Below, in pieces: positions 33,144 to 40,376 of a DNA stretch of 51,438 nt. The DNA comes from Lachnospiraceae bacterium (GTDB taxonomy: Bacteria > Bacillota > Clostridia > Lachnospirales > Lachnospiraceae): NCBI GenBank assembly GCA_023663945.1, contig JAMPGL010000029.1:1-51438 (forward strand), given 5' to 3'. The notes under the pieces were generated by a model that was not told the origin of the DNA, ran no database searches, and saw only the letters and a list, made by a program, of their open reading frames with translations. The translations under genes and the position numbers were made by a program. Within the stretch, counting starts at the first letter, position 1. Every line of letters begins with the position of its first letter.

Positions 33144-33485
33144 ATGCCAATTAAAATTAATAATTTGTTAAATCAATATGTAAATAAGATAAAGGATATC
33201 TATGGACAGTATTTGAAAACTGTTATTCTATATGGTTCTTATGCAAGGGGTGATTACAGGGAAGATTCAGATATTGATATTATGATTCTACTCGATATAA
33301 CAGATTTGGAAATTGAGAATTACGGGCATCAGTTGTCAGATATGACCTATGACTTCAATATGGATTATGATGTGGATATTAAGCCGATTGCTAAATCTGA
33401 TAAACATTTTAGATATTGGTTAAAAGCATATCCATTTTATGCGAATGTGGAAAGAGAGGGGATAAAACTGTATGGAACAGCATGA
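33144..33485 (+). CDS. MNT-type nucleotidyltransferase (antitoxin-like)
   Basis: The 113 residues carry the polymerase-beta-like motif ILYGSYARGDYREDSDIDIM (GSxxRG with DxD), typical of minimal nucleotidyltransferases that pair with HEPN toxins and neutralise them by nucleotidylation. AAGGAGG lies eight bases before ATG 33144. The downstream HEPN partner, overlapping by 14 bases, is cut down to 45 residues, so the antitoxin is orphaned. Confidence 0.88.
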   Translation: MPIKINNLLNQYVNKIKDIYGQYLKTVILYGSYARGDYREDSDIDIMILLDITDLEIENYGHQLSDMTYDFNMDYDVDIKPIAKSDKHFRYWLKAYPFYANVEREGIKLYGTA

Positions 33486-33609
33486 AGAGGGAAATAAAAT
33501 TGATTTGATGAAATACAGGCTGGAAACGGCAGAAGAATTGATAGAACCAGTCGAAAACTTTTGTAAAAGCAGGATAGATAAAGTAGAACAACATTCCAAG
33601 CGTAGGTAA
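33472..33609 (+). pseudogene. HEPN-domain toxin remnant, centre deleted
   Basis: The 45-residue frame starts MEQHEEGNKIDLMKYRLETA, which is the usual N-terminus of HEPN proteins paired with MNT genes, then passes at once into EELIEPVENFCKSRI, which looks like the C-terminal helix. The central helices with the RNase motif (RxxxxH) are missing. The join is in frame. It cannot be an active toxin. Confidence 0.7.
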
Positions 33610-33627
33610 AATGCCCTAATGGACACC

Positions 33628-33667
33628 GCCTAGCCTGTTTGCCGACAGGTTAGGCATTTTCATTTTC
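33628..33667 (+). terminator. Terminator after the MNT/HEPN remnant
   Basis: GCCTAGCCTGT (33628-33638) pairs with ACAGGTTAGGC (33645-33655) with one G-U pair, then ATTTTCATTTT. Confidence 0.85.
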
Positions 33668-33720
33668 GCTTGTTTTTCTATAGTAAACCTATGGCTGGTG
33701 GGGCGCAGGAAAGTAAAAGC

Positions 33721-33856
33721 TTAGGCTTTTTTAGCAACTCGCTCACTATAACGCTCCTTCCGCTTTCTTTTTCTCCAATTCAATCCTTATCGCTTCATTT
33801 ACACGTTTAACAACCAGTTCATCGGAAATGTAATCTTCTCGCTTCATGCTTTTCAT
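33721..33856 (-). pseudogene. Truncated small antitoxin-like gene
   Basis: On the minus strand ATG 33856, with AAGGAAGG just upstream, encodes MKSMKREDYISDELVVKRVN followed by EAIRIELEKKKAEGAL, and stops at 33746. Beyond a one-frame shift the next codons read RYSERVAKKA and stop at 33721. Clostridial proteins of about 70 residues that I recall have the same beginning and an RYSER-type ending separated by about 25 residues, so the middle is probably deleted here. No partner gene was found. Confidence 0.5.
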
Positions 33857-33954
33857 TACCTTCCTTCTTAATTCAGAATAAGTACGAAATAGCCCATTTA
33901 TATTATATACTATACATCACATGATGCCTTTTGAAAACTGAATTTTCCGCCAAC

Positions 33955-33983
33955 TTGACAATAAAAACACAATTGACTATAAT
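33955..33983 (+). promoter_or_regulatory. Sigma-A promoter of the GntR/ABC operon
   Basis: TTGACA (33955-33960), 17 bases, TATAAT (33978-33983): consensus at all twelve positions. Such strength implies tight repression. Confidence 0.93.
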
Positions 33984-34003
33984 GTACTTGTTCAATAAGT
34001 ACA
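33983..34003 (+). promoter_or_regulatory. Palindromic operator for the YtrA-type regulator
   Basis: TGTACTT (33983-33989) and AAGTACA (33997-34003) form a perfect inverted repeat over the transcription start. The GntR/YtrA protein encoded next is the likely ligand. Confidence 0.85.
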
Positions 34004-34025
34004 ATTGAAGGAGAAAGTATTATAC

Positions 34026-34403
34026 GTGGAAATCATCATCAGCAATAATGCCAATAAGCCGATTTACGAACAGATTACTTCTCAGATTAAGGCGATGATC
34101 ATGAGCGGGGAATTGAAAGCCGGAGAGGGAATCCCCTCCATGCGCGCACTGGCTAAATCCATTCATGTAAGCGTCATCACTGTTCAAAAGGCGTACGAGG
34201 ATCTGCAAAGAGACGGCTTTATTGAAACTACAGTTGGACGCGGAAGCTTTGTTTCGGCACAGAATAAGGAATTTTATCAGGAAGAGCAACAGCGGATTGC
34301 GGAGGAACATTTGCAGGCGGCAGCCGAAATCGGGCGGGTAAACAATATTTCTCTTGAAAAGTTGACGGAGTTGTTGAGCATATTCTATCAGGAGGATGAA
34401 TAG
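34026..34403 (+). CDS. GntR-family regulator, YtrA subfamily
   Basis: The 125-residue protein has a winged helix at 10-75 (PIYEQITSQIKAMIMSGELK, GIPSMRALAKSIHVSVITVQ) and only a short helical tail for dimerisation, the YtrA hallmark. GTG 34026 is chosen; AAGGAG (34008-34013) lies 12 bases upstream, and the in-frame TTG at 34005 precedes it. It controls the two ABC genes downstream through the palindrome over its promoter. YtrA relatives often respond to envelope stress or wall-active antibiotics. Confidence 0.92.
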   Translation: MEIIISNNANKPIYEQITSQIKAMIMSGELKAGEGIPSMRALAKSIHVSVITVQKAYEDLQRDGFIETTVGRGSFVSAQNKEFYQEEQQRIAEEHLQAAAEIGRVNNISLEKLTELLSIFYQEDE

Positions 34404-34404
34404 C

Positions 34405-35271
34405 ATGGAGAATATTTTAGAGCTAAAGCAGGTTTCCAAGACGTTTTCAAAGTCCGGATTTACGCTGGATCAGGTGTCTTTTGAACTGCCTTATGGGGCA
34501 GTCATGGGATTTGTCGGGGAAAACGGCGCGGGTAAGACCACTACGCTTGGCTGTATTTTAAATACAATCAGGAAGGACAGCGGAACGGTAAAGCTGTTTG
34601 GCAGGGAAATGTCGGATGCAGATACGGATATGAGAGAGGAGATTGGCGTTGTCTACGACGGCGGCAACTTTCCGCCTTATTGGAACGCAAAGCAGTTATC
34701 ACATGTCATGGAAGGCTTTTACGCTAAATGGGATCAAGCTTTATTCCAAAAATATCTGGAAGAGTTCCAGCTGCCGGCTAAACAAAAGATAAAATATTAT
34801 TCCCGGGGAATGACCATGAAGTTAGCTATTGCGGCGGCACTGGCGCATCGCCCGAAGCTTTTGATCATGGATGAGGCAACCAGCGGGCTTGACCCTGTTA
34901 TGCGCGACGAGATGCTGGATGTGTTCCTTGAATTTGTTCAGGAGGAGGATCACTCCATTTTGTTGTCGTCGCATATAACAAGTGATTTGGAAAGAATTGC
35001 GGATTATATCGGATTTATCCATAATGGAAAACTGATTATGAATGTGTCAAAAAACGACTTGGCGTACCGTTATGCGGTTATCCGTTGTAAAGAGAGTCAG
35101 TTCCGGACGTTAGACCCCGGTGATATTATTGCGTACCGAAAGCGTGACTATCAAATTGATGTATTAGTCCCGGAGGGAAAGGAAGCGGAGAGAAAGTATC
35201 CGGATGTGGTGGTTGATCATGTGTCGATTGATGAGATTATGCTGTTGTTGGTAAAGGGGGAAAGAACATGA
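34405..35271 (+). CDS. ABC transporter ATP-binding protein (YtrB-like)
   Basis: The 288-residue ATPase has Walker A GENGAGKTT, signature YSRGMTMKLAIAAALA, Walker B LLIMDEATSGLD and switch His LSSHITSD, and a C-terminal extension typical of YtrB/BcrA-type ATPases. AGGAGG (34390-34395) is nine bases before ATG 34405; the in-frame ATG 34396 overlaps the GntR stop but lies in the ribosome site. The permease start overlaps its stop by four bases. Confidence 0.94.
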   Translation: MENILELKQVSKTFSKSGFTLDQVSFELPYGAVMGFVGENGAGKTTTLGCILNTIRKDSGTVKLFGREMSDADTDMREEIGVVYDGGNFPPYWNAKQLSHVMEGFYAKWDQALFQKYLEEFQLPAKQKIKYYSRGMTMKLAIAAALAHRPKLLIMDEATSGLDPVMRDEMLDVFLEFVQEEDHSILLSSHITSDLERIADYIGFIHNGKLIMNVSKNDLAYRYAVIRCKESQFRTLDPGDIIAYRKRDYQIDVLVPEGKEAERKYPDVVVDHVSIDEIMLLLVKGERT

Positions 35272-35912
35272 AAGGACTGTTGAAAAACAATCTTTTGGCG
35301 GTGTATACAAATGCAAAAGTATTTTTTGTATTTATGTTATTGTTAGGAGCCTTTGCGGTTGCGGTTATCAGCCAATCCCTGTTAATCGGTTATGTGATGA
35401 TTGGAATGCTGGGATTTTCTTATAATGCGGCTGCTGTCGTCAAAAACGAGTTTGCCACAAAATGGGGGAAATACAAGCTGACGCTTCCGGTAAAGCGGGC
35501 GGATATTGTGAAAAGTTTATTCTTGAATCACATTGTCTGGATATTGGCAGGAACATTTTTTTCGATAATAGTGGTTGGGCTTTCGCTGGCTGTGCATGGA
35601 AGCTCTTTTGATCAGCCGATCGATATTCTCAGTTTATTTGCGCTGGGAATGAGCATGAGCCTTTTTATGGGAGCTGTATTTTTTCCATTGTTTTATTTGG
35701 GAGGGGAAGAGAGAAGCGAAGTGTTTCAGATTATTTCCATACTTGTCGCATTCTGTCTGGATTTTGCCATTATTAGTGCGGTAAACAATCTGCTTGCACC
35801 GGGAATTACAGCTATTGTGCTGGGAGCAGTCATTTTGCTTGCCTCCTCCGGACTGGCGTTCGGGCTTTCTTATTTGCTCACAGCGCAGATTTTCAGGCAG
35901 AAGGAGTATTAA
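35268..35912 (+). CDS. ABC-2 type transporter permease
   Basis: The 214-residue protein has about six membrane segments and the ABC-2 permease loop WGKYKLTLPVKRADIVKSLF found in small permeases paired with YtrB-like ATPases. It is translationally coupled to the ATPase by an ATGA overlap. Its last 39 bases lie inside the 368-bp direct repeat and appear again, orphaned, at 39961. Confidence 0.9.
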   Translation: MKGLLKNNLLAVYTNAKVFFVFMLLLGAFAVAVISQSLLIGYVMIGMLGFSYNAAAVVKNEFATKWGKYKLTLPVKRADIVKSLFLNHIVWILAGTFFSIIVVGLSLAVHGSSFDQPIDILSLFALGMSMSLFMGAVFFPLFYLGGEERSEVFQIISILVAFCLDFAIISAVNNLLAPGITAIVLGAVILLASSGLAFGLSYLLTAQIFRQKEY

Positions 35913-36241
35913 AGCCTGACAGGATTAAATGATGGATATTTCAAGGGGTGCGTTGAGAAGCGCAATGATAAGCGCAATTTGCACAATCAAAATAAAAGGC
36001 ATACCGTACACAAAGGCGCGGTGCCTGGTTTTATGGCGGAAAACATACATTCCGATAATGGAACCGATGCTTCCGCCGATAGCCGCAACAATAAAAAGGG
36101 TTGCTTCCGGAATCCGGAAGGCCCTTTTTTTTGCTTTGTATTTATCGATGCCCATAAGGGCAAATCCCATTAGATTAACGGCCGCAAAGTAGGAAAGCAG
36201 CATGGTGATTACGTCCATAAGTGTATCCCGTCTTTTGAAAT
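35874..36241. repeat. 368-bp direct repeat, left copy
   Basis: The block runs from TTGCTCACAG to TCTTTTGAAAT and recurs at 39961-40328 with the same length and only four substitutions. It contains the end of the ABC permease gene and the whole DUF1294 gene. The two copies are 4,087 bp apart start to start and bracket an AT-rich cassette. Confidence 0.97.
35925..36218 (-). CDS. DUF1294 membrane protein, copy 1
   Basis: The 97-residue protein has four likely membrane stretches and the DUF1294 core MGIDKYKAKKRAFRIPEATL followed by FIVAAIGGSIGSIIGMYVFRHKTRH. Function is unknown. The deduced protein is identical to that at 40012-40305. It is convergent with the ABC permease, ending 13 bases from that stop. 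Confidence 0.92.
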   Translation of the reverse strand: MDVITMLLSYFAAVNLMGFALMGIDKYKAKKRAFRIPEATLFIVAAIGGSIGSIIGMYVFRHKTRHRAFVYGMPFILIVQIALIIALLNAPLEISII

Positions 36242-36249
36242 ATTATTTT

Positions 36250-36278
36250 TTGACAAATGGTATCAGGTTTGATACTCT
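36250..36278 (+). promoter_or_regulatory. Promoter with internal operator-like repeat, cassette two-component system
   Basis: TTGACA (36250-36255), 17 bases, TACTCT with a TG one base before it (extended -10). The spacer holds GTATCA (36260-36265) and TGATAC (36270-36275), a perfect inverted repeat that could bind a repressor or activator. Confidence 0.55.
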
Positions 36279-36369
36279 ATTATCACTAATCATAGAAAGT
36301 ATATAAATTAGAATATGTATTTAATTATGAAAAGCAGGATTATTATATGGTAAAGAGGTAAGAAGCTTC

Positions 36370-37095
36370 ATGCTAAAGATAGCAGTATGTGATGATGAAA
36401 AATATTGTGGGGAAAAAATAGTCAGTATGCTGGAAGAAGCATTAGACAAGTATGGGATAAGTGTTTATAAAATAGACACCTATTTATCGGGCAAAGAGTT
36501 TGTTGAAAAGAATAATAAGTTATATGAGTATGATATTATTTTTTTAGATATTAATATGCCTGATGTTAATGGACTGGAAGTGGCAAAAAAAATAAGGGAA
36601 GTCTGCCCTGATATTCTATTAGTCTTCATTACAGCATTTGTTGATTTTGCATTAGAAGGGTATAAAATGGAGGCAGTGCGCTATTTGTTAAAGGATATGC
36701 TGGATGAAATGTTTCCAGAGTGTATGGAGATACTGATCAGAAAATTATCACTACAGGCGAAGAAAATAAGGTACCATTTTATCGAAGGGGAAGTAGAACT
36801 GGCAGTTGACAGAATACGTTTTGTCGAAAGTAATATGCATAAATTGACATTCAATGTCCTTGGAAAAAAACAAATGCAATATCGATTGTATGGTAAATTG
36901 GATGACATTGAAGCAGAATTGCTGCAGTATGATTTTTTAAGGGTTCATAAAAGTTTTTTGGTAAATTCAAAGTATATTCAAGAAATGGTAAATTATAAAG
37001 TGTATTTAAATGATGGTGTTACATTGCCGATTCCGCGCGAACGGTATCAGAAGGTAAAAGAGAGATATTATGAAATAAAAGGTGATATGGTATGA
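36370..37095 (+). CDS. LytTR-family response regulator (AgrA-like)
   Basis: The 241 residues start with a receiver domain (KIAVCDDEKYCGEKI; phospho-Asp60 in IIFLDINMPD; Lys in RYLLKDMLDE) and end with a LytTR DNA-binding domain (from about 140: VDRIRFVESNMHKLTFNVLG; FLRVHKSFLVNSKYIQEM; LPIPRERYQKVK). Base composition is clearly more AT-rich than the arginine genes next door. It overlaps the kinase gene by four bases (ATGA). No agrB or agrD-like gene is present in the cassette. Confidence 0.93.
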   Translation: MLKIAVCDDEKYCGEKIVSMLEEALDKYGISVYKIDTYLSGKEFVEKNNKLYEYDIIFLDINMPDVNGLEVAKKIREVCPDILLVFITAFVDFALEGYKMEAVRYLLKDMLDEMFPECMEILIRKLSLQAKKIRYHFIEGEVELAVDRIRFVESNMHKLTFNVLGKKQMQYRLYGKLDDIEAELLQYDFLRVHKSFLVNSKYIQEMVNYKVYLNDGVTLPIPRERYQKVKERYYEIKGDMV

Positions 37096-38384
37096 CATAT
37101 TATATTCGAGCATTTCTATTGACCCTTATTGAAGCACTGTGCTGTAGAAATTTTTTTGAAATCTTTTTGGAAAAGGATTGTAAAAAGATAAGATGGATAA
37201 ATAAATTTCTATTTGTAGCTCTATTTTTAGGATTTGCAGGAATTTCCCTAGTTTTTACAAGAGATTACATATGGAAGGCAATTTTCTCCATTATATTAAT
37301 AAGTAGTATTATGATGGTTCAACATCATGCAAATTTTATGTATACACTTTTTCTTTCCATTACATATTATGGAATGCTGATTTGTATAGATAAAATCATG
37401 CTGGTAGGCGTGGAAGCTTTGCTGGGTTCAAGAACTGAGGCAATACTGGATGATTCGATAAATATTACGATTATTGCGTTGATATGTAAGACAGTGCTTT
37501 TTCTTTTTATTGTTTTGTTAAACAAAGTATTTCATTCAAATAATAGTTTTAACTTAATCACTGACAAGGAATGGATACGCTTTTTGTTTTTCCCATTTAT
37601 GACCATTGTATGCATGTCGGCACTGGCAGTTGAGGAGAAGAATGGAGAGAGATCAGCCCTGATTGTGAGCTTTGCATTAGTCTTCTTTAATTTTCTTGTT
37701 TTTTATATTATTCGAGATGTGGTGTCTAAGGAAAAAGAAATACGCGAAACATGTTTGTCGCAGGAAAGAATAAAAAACCAGATGGCAATGTATCAGTATA
37801 TGGAAGGAGTTTATAGCGAGCAGCGTAAACGGACGCATGAATTTAAAAATCACCTAATATGCCTTAGCGGTTTAATCAAATCAGGCGAGTATTCAGGAGC
37901 AAAAAGTTATTTAGATAAGATAAACAACAGCTGGTTGGAAGAGATGGACTTTATTAATACGAATAATATGATTGTAAACAGTGTAATCAATCAAAAGTTT
38001 AAGGTCGCTAAAAAGAAAGGGATTCCGCTTCTGCTTTCTATAAATGATTTGAGTAATTTATTGATAGAAGAGGAAGATATAGTAACGCTGCTTGCCAATC
38101 TTTTGGATAATGCGATTGAGGCATGTGAAAAAATAACACAAGGAACTAAAGTAATAAAATTACGATTTTTGGATGAGGGAGGGAAAATAATTATTTCAGT
38201 AAGAAATCCGGTTGCAGGGCAGGTGTATTTTGGAGAAAAAGGCTTGTTCACGACAAAAAAGGATAAAAATGAACATGGAATTGGAATGCTGAATATAGAA
38301 AATGTTGTGAGAAAATATAATGGAGAAAGCATATGCAGCTGTAATGATGGCTATTTTACGCATAGTGTTATAATCAAGTTTTAA
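37092..38384 (+). CDS. GHKL-domain sensor kinase (AgrC-like)
   Basis: The 430-residue kinase has six to seven membrane segments in the first 210 residues. Phosphoacceptor His249 lies in RTHEFKNHLICLSGLIKSG, the N-box is LLANLLDNAIEAC, and the G-box HGIGMLNIENVVRKYNG. This is the AgrC class that detects peptides or small molecules from outside. It is coupled to the regulator gene before it and closed by a strong terminator. Confidence 0.93.
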   Translation: MTYYIRAFLLTLIEALCCRNFFEIFLEKDCKKIRWINKFLFVALFLGFAGISLVFTRDYIWKAIFSIILISSIMMVQHHANFMYTLFLSITYYGMLICIDKIMLVGVEALLGSRTEAILDDSINITIIALICKTVLFLFIVLLNKVFHSNNSFNLITDKEWIRFLFFPFMTIVCMSALAVEEKNGERSALIVSFALVFFNFLVFYIIRDVVSKEKEIRETCLSQERIKNQMAMYQYMEGVYSEQRKRTHEFKNHLICLSGLIKSGEYSGAKSYLDKINNSWLEEMDFINTNNMIVNSVINQKFKVAKKKGIPLLLSINDLSNLLIEEEDIVTLLANLLDNAIEACEKITQGTKVIKLRFLDEGGKIIISVRNPVAGQVYFGEKGLFTTKKDKNEHGIGMLNIENVVRKYNGESICSCNDGYFTHSVIIKF

Positions 38385-38410
38385 GAAAAGATATAGAACT
38401 GAGAAAGCAG

Positions 38411-38438
38411 AAACGATGGTGAGAGACCGTCGTTTTTT
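38411..38438 (+). terminator. Terminator after the cassette kinase
   Basis: AAACGATGGT (38411-38420) pairs with ACCGTCGTTT (38426-38435) with one G-U pair, followed by T. Wider pairing AAAGCAG with TTGCTTT extends the stem. Confidence 0.88.
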
Positions 38439-38516
38439 GCTTTTAACCGCCGATTCCTGCTAGAAATATTTATTTTATAATTTTTTATGATATATTGAAA
38501 AAAATAAGTGACTCCG

Positions 38517-38545
38517 TTGTCAACACAATTTTTATAAAATATATA
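38517..38545 (+). promoter_or_regulatory. Possible promoter of the 413-aa gene
   Basis: TTGTCA (38517-38522), 17 bases, TATATA (38540-38545). The area is AT-rich, so chance matches are easy. Confidence 0.45.
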
Positions 38546-38572
38546 GATATGTTCAGAAAATAAAATGAAAGA

Positions 38573-38626
38573 ATATACAGGGGAACATGCGGAGATTATT
38601 ATCCATAAATGTTCCCCCCTGTATAT
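38573..38626 (+). promoter_or_regulatory. Strong stem-loop ahead of the 413-aa gene
   Basis: ATATACAGGGGAACAT (38573-38588) pairs with ATGTTCCCCCCTGTATAT (38609-38626), 16 bp with a two-base bulge. There is no T-run. It lies in the transcribed leader, about 75 bases before the start codon. Confidence 0.6.
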
Positions 38627-38700
38627 TATCCTTTAACGCATGGATTTTTTTAGGAGTGCTTGCAGTTCAAAATAACAGAGGGGCTATTGAAAGGAGTAAT

Positions 38701-39942
38701 ATGTCAATTGAAGGATTATTAACAAACCAAAGAGATAATACACGCTATAATGTGCATCCCAGTTCTTCTTTGAAAAGTAAAAAGCAGGAATTATCATGGG
38801 AAATAGATATTGCACAAAAGCTTTCTGAGAACAACAAAGAAGAGAAAGACATTAACAAGAATATTCCAATGCAGTTGAATAATATTGTATTAAATTCCTG
38901 TTATATGCCGCCAATTATTAAGACAGAGGAATCGGCTGCTGATTGCTCCCAAAATGGAAAAACAATTCATTCATATCAGGAACAGCCCAAAATGCTGTCT
39001 GTTTCGGAAGAACAGATTAATATTTTGTTTAAAGATCAAGATACCAAATCTGAAAATAGACGAAATTATACTAAAGGTATATATACCAGTAATACGCCAA
39101 AAGAATTGGACACAGTCTTTTACACCTATTATTCGCCGGAAGGTATCAGATGCATCAGGGAGGGAGAAAGAGATCCTGAAAATCCCAATGAAAAGATAGG
39201 AAAAGACACACTTCAGTGGGAGATAAAGCTGGATAGCAGGGATCAGTATGACAAAATTATGAAGTTTCTTTCACGCTTTCCGCAAGAGGATAACTTTCGT
39301 TTTGCTACAAGGCAGCTCTTTTGGAATGATTTTTTAGAAGAGAAAATTGATATGGATAGTTTTTTTGATTTTTATGCTTGGACAAATGATGGTTGTCCTG
39401 ATATGGGAAAGGGTGAAAACGGTGAGCAGATAGGAATAAATAAAGAGCGCATAAACGATTCAAATGCTGAGTATTTCAATGATTGGACTTGGATCAAGAA
39501 TGTGTGGACACAGGAAGAGATGTGGGCAGAATGGTATGCAAAAATAGATGCTGCCAGTGCCGAACAGAAGACCACGGATATTAGTCAGGCAGTATTAAAA
39601 TATTCTAAGGAAACCACATATATAAACGGGTATTTTCAATTGGCAGATGAAACGGGTATTATAAATTATAGAGGAACTATATTTACTTGCGATTATAAGT
39701 CAAATGCTTTGAAATTAGGGGATTGCAGCAATCTCAAAAATTGTATTCAAATTGCATTAGCTGGTGGGGAAATCCTTGTCGTAAATAAAGATAATATTGA
39801 CGAATTAATTAATGCTATTCCCATGTTTTCACCAGTGGATGTCGCAAGCATTTTGCAGGCAATTCAAAAGGAAAGAATGATGCAAAATGCACTTAATGAA
39901 GCAGAAGAAAAAATAGATTCCGAATTATTCGGAAGATCTTAG
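38701..39942 (+). CDS. Unrecognised 413-aa protein in the repeat-flanked cassette
   Basis: AAAGGAG (38690-38696) sets the start at ATG 38701 (MSIEGLLTNQRDNTRYNV). The first ~160 residues are polar and low-complexity (many Lys, Glu, Asn, Ser). From about 165 a folded domain begins (FYTYYSPEGIRCIREGERDP, LQWEIKLDSRDQYDKIMKFL, WNDFLEEKIDMDSFFDFYAW, then a Trp-rich stretch NDWTWIKNVWTQEEMWAEWY), and the C-terminal third has short strands and helices. No signal peptide or membrane helix starts at this Met. An upstream in-frame ATG at 38587 would add a hydrophobic segment but has a misplaced ribosome site. I do not recognise the family. It sits alone behind the AgrC/AgrA-like pair and may be its target. 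Confidence 0.75.
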   Translation: MSIEGLLTNQRDNTRYNVHPSSSLKSKKQELSWEIDIAQKLSENNKEEKDINKNIPMQLNNIVLNSCYMPPIIKTEESAADCSQNGKTIHSYQEQPKMLSVSEEQINILFKDQDTKSENRRNYTKGIYTSNTPKELDTVFYTYYSPEGIRCIREGERDPENPNEKIGKDTLQWEIKLDSRDQYDKIMKFLSRFPQEDNFRFATRQLFWNDFLEEKIDMDSFFDFYAWTNDGCPDMGKGENGEQIGINKERINDSNAEYFNDWTWIKNVWTQEEMWAEWYAKIDAASAEQKTTDISQAVLKYSKETTYINGYFQLADETGIINYRGTIFTCDYKSNALKLGDCSNLKNCIQIALAGGEILVVNKDNIDELINAIPMFSPVDVASILQAIQKERMMQNALNEAEEKIDSELFGRS

Positions 39943-39960
39943 AGTTTATAGGGCGCAAAA

Positions 39961-40328
39961 TTGCTCACAGCGCAGATTTTCAGGCAGAAGGAGTATTAAT
40001 GCCTGACAGGATTAAATGATGGATATTTCAAGGGGAGCGTTGAGAAGCGCAATGATGAGCGCAATTTGCACAATCAAAATAAAAGGCATACCGTACACAA
40101 AGGCGCGGTGCCTGGTTTTATGGCGGAAAACATACATTCCGATAATGGAACCGATGCTTCCGCCGATAGCCGCAACAATAAAAAGGGTTGCTTCCGGAAT
40201 CCGGAAGGCCCTTTTTTTTGCTTTGTATTTATCGATGCCCATAAGGGCAAATCCCATTAGATTAACGGCCGCAAAGTAGGAAAGCAGCATGGTGATTACG
40301 TCCATAAGTGTATCCTGTCTTTTGAAAT
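39961..40328. repeat. 368-bp direct repeat, right copy
   Basis: Second copy of 35874-36241. Its first 39 bases are the orphaned last codons and stop of the ABC permease gene, which shows that the block was copied from the left context. The four differences are near 39999, 40036, 40047 and 40316. Confidence 0.97.
40012..40305 (-). CDS. DUF1294 membrane protein, copy 2
   Basis: Encodes the same 97 residues as copy 1 at 35925-36218; the nucleotide changes inside the gene are silent. It lies upstream of nothing on its own strand and downstream of argG's stop at 40377. Function is unknown. Both copies keep intact frames, so both may be expressed. Confidence 0.92.
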   Translation of the reverse strand: MDVITMLLSYFAAVNLMGFALMGIDKYKAKKRAFRIPEATLFIVAAIGGSIGSIIGMYVFRHKTRHRAFVYGMPFILIVQIALIIALLNAPLEISII

Positions 40329-40376
40329 TTATCTTGTTTTTTGAAATTAAATACGTATTTTACAGCATTGCATCGG

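Noticed and set aside
35929-36192. Plus-strand frame present in both 368-bp repeats (also 40016-40279)
   Set aside because: Duplicated only because the DNA is duplicated; it is the shadow of DUF1294.
38587-38700. N-terminal extension of the 413-aa protein from ATG 38587
   Set aside because: Ribosome-like bases are only about three bases from that ATG and it lies in the hairpin; ATG 38701 has AAAGGAG placed better.
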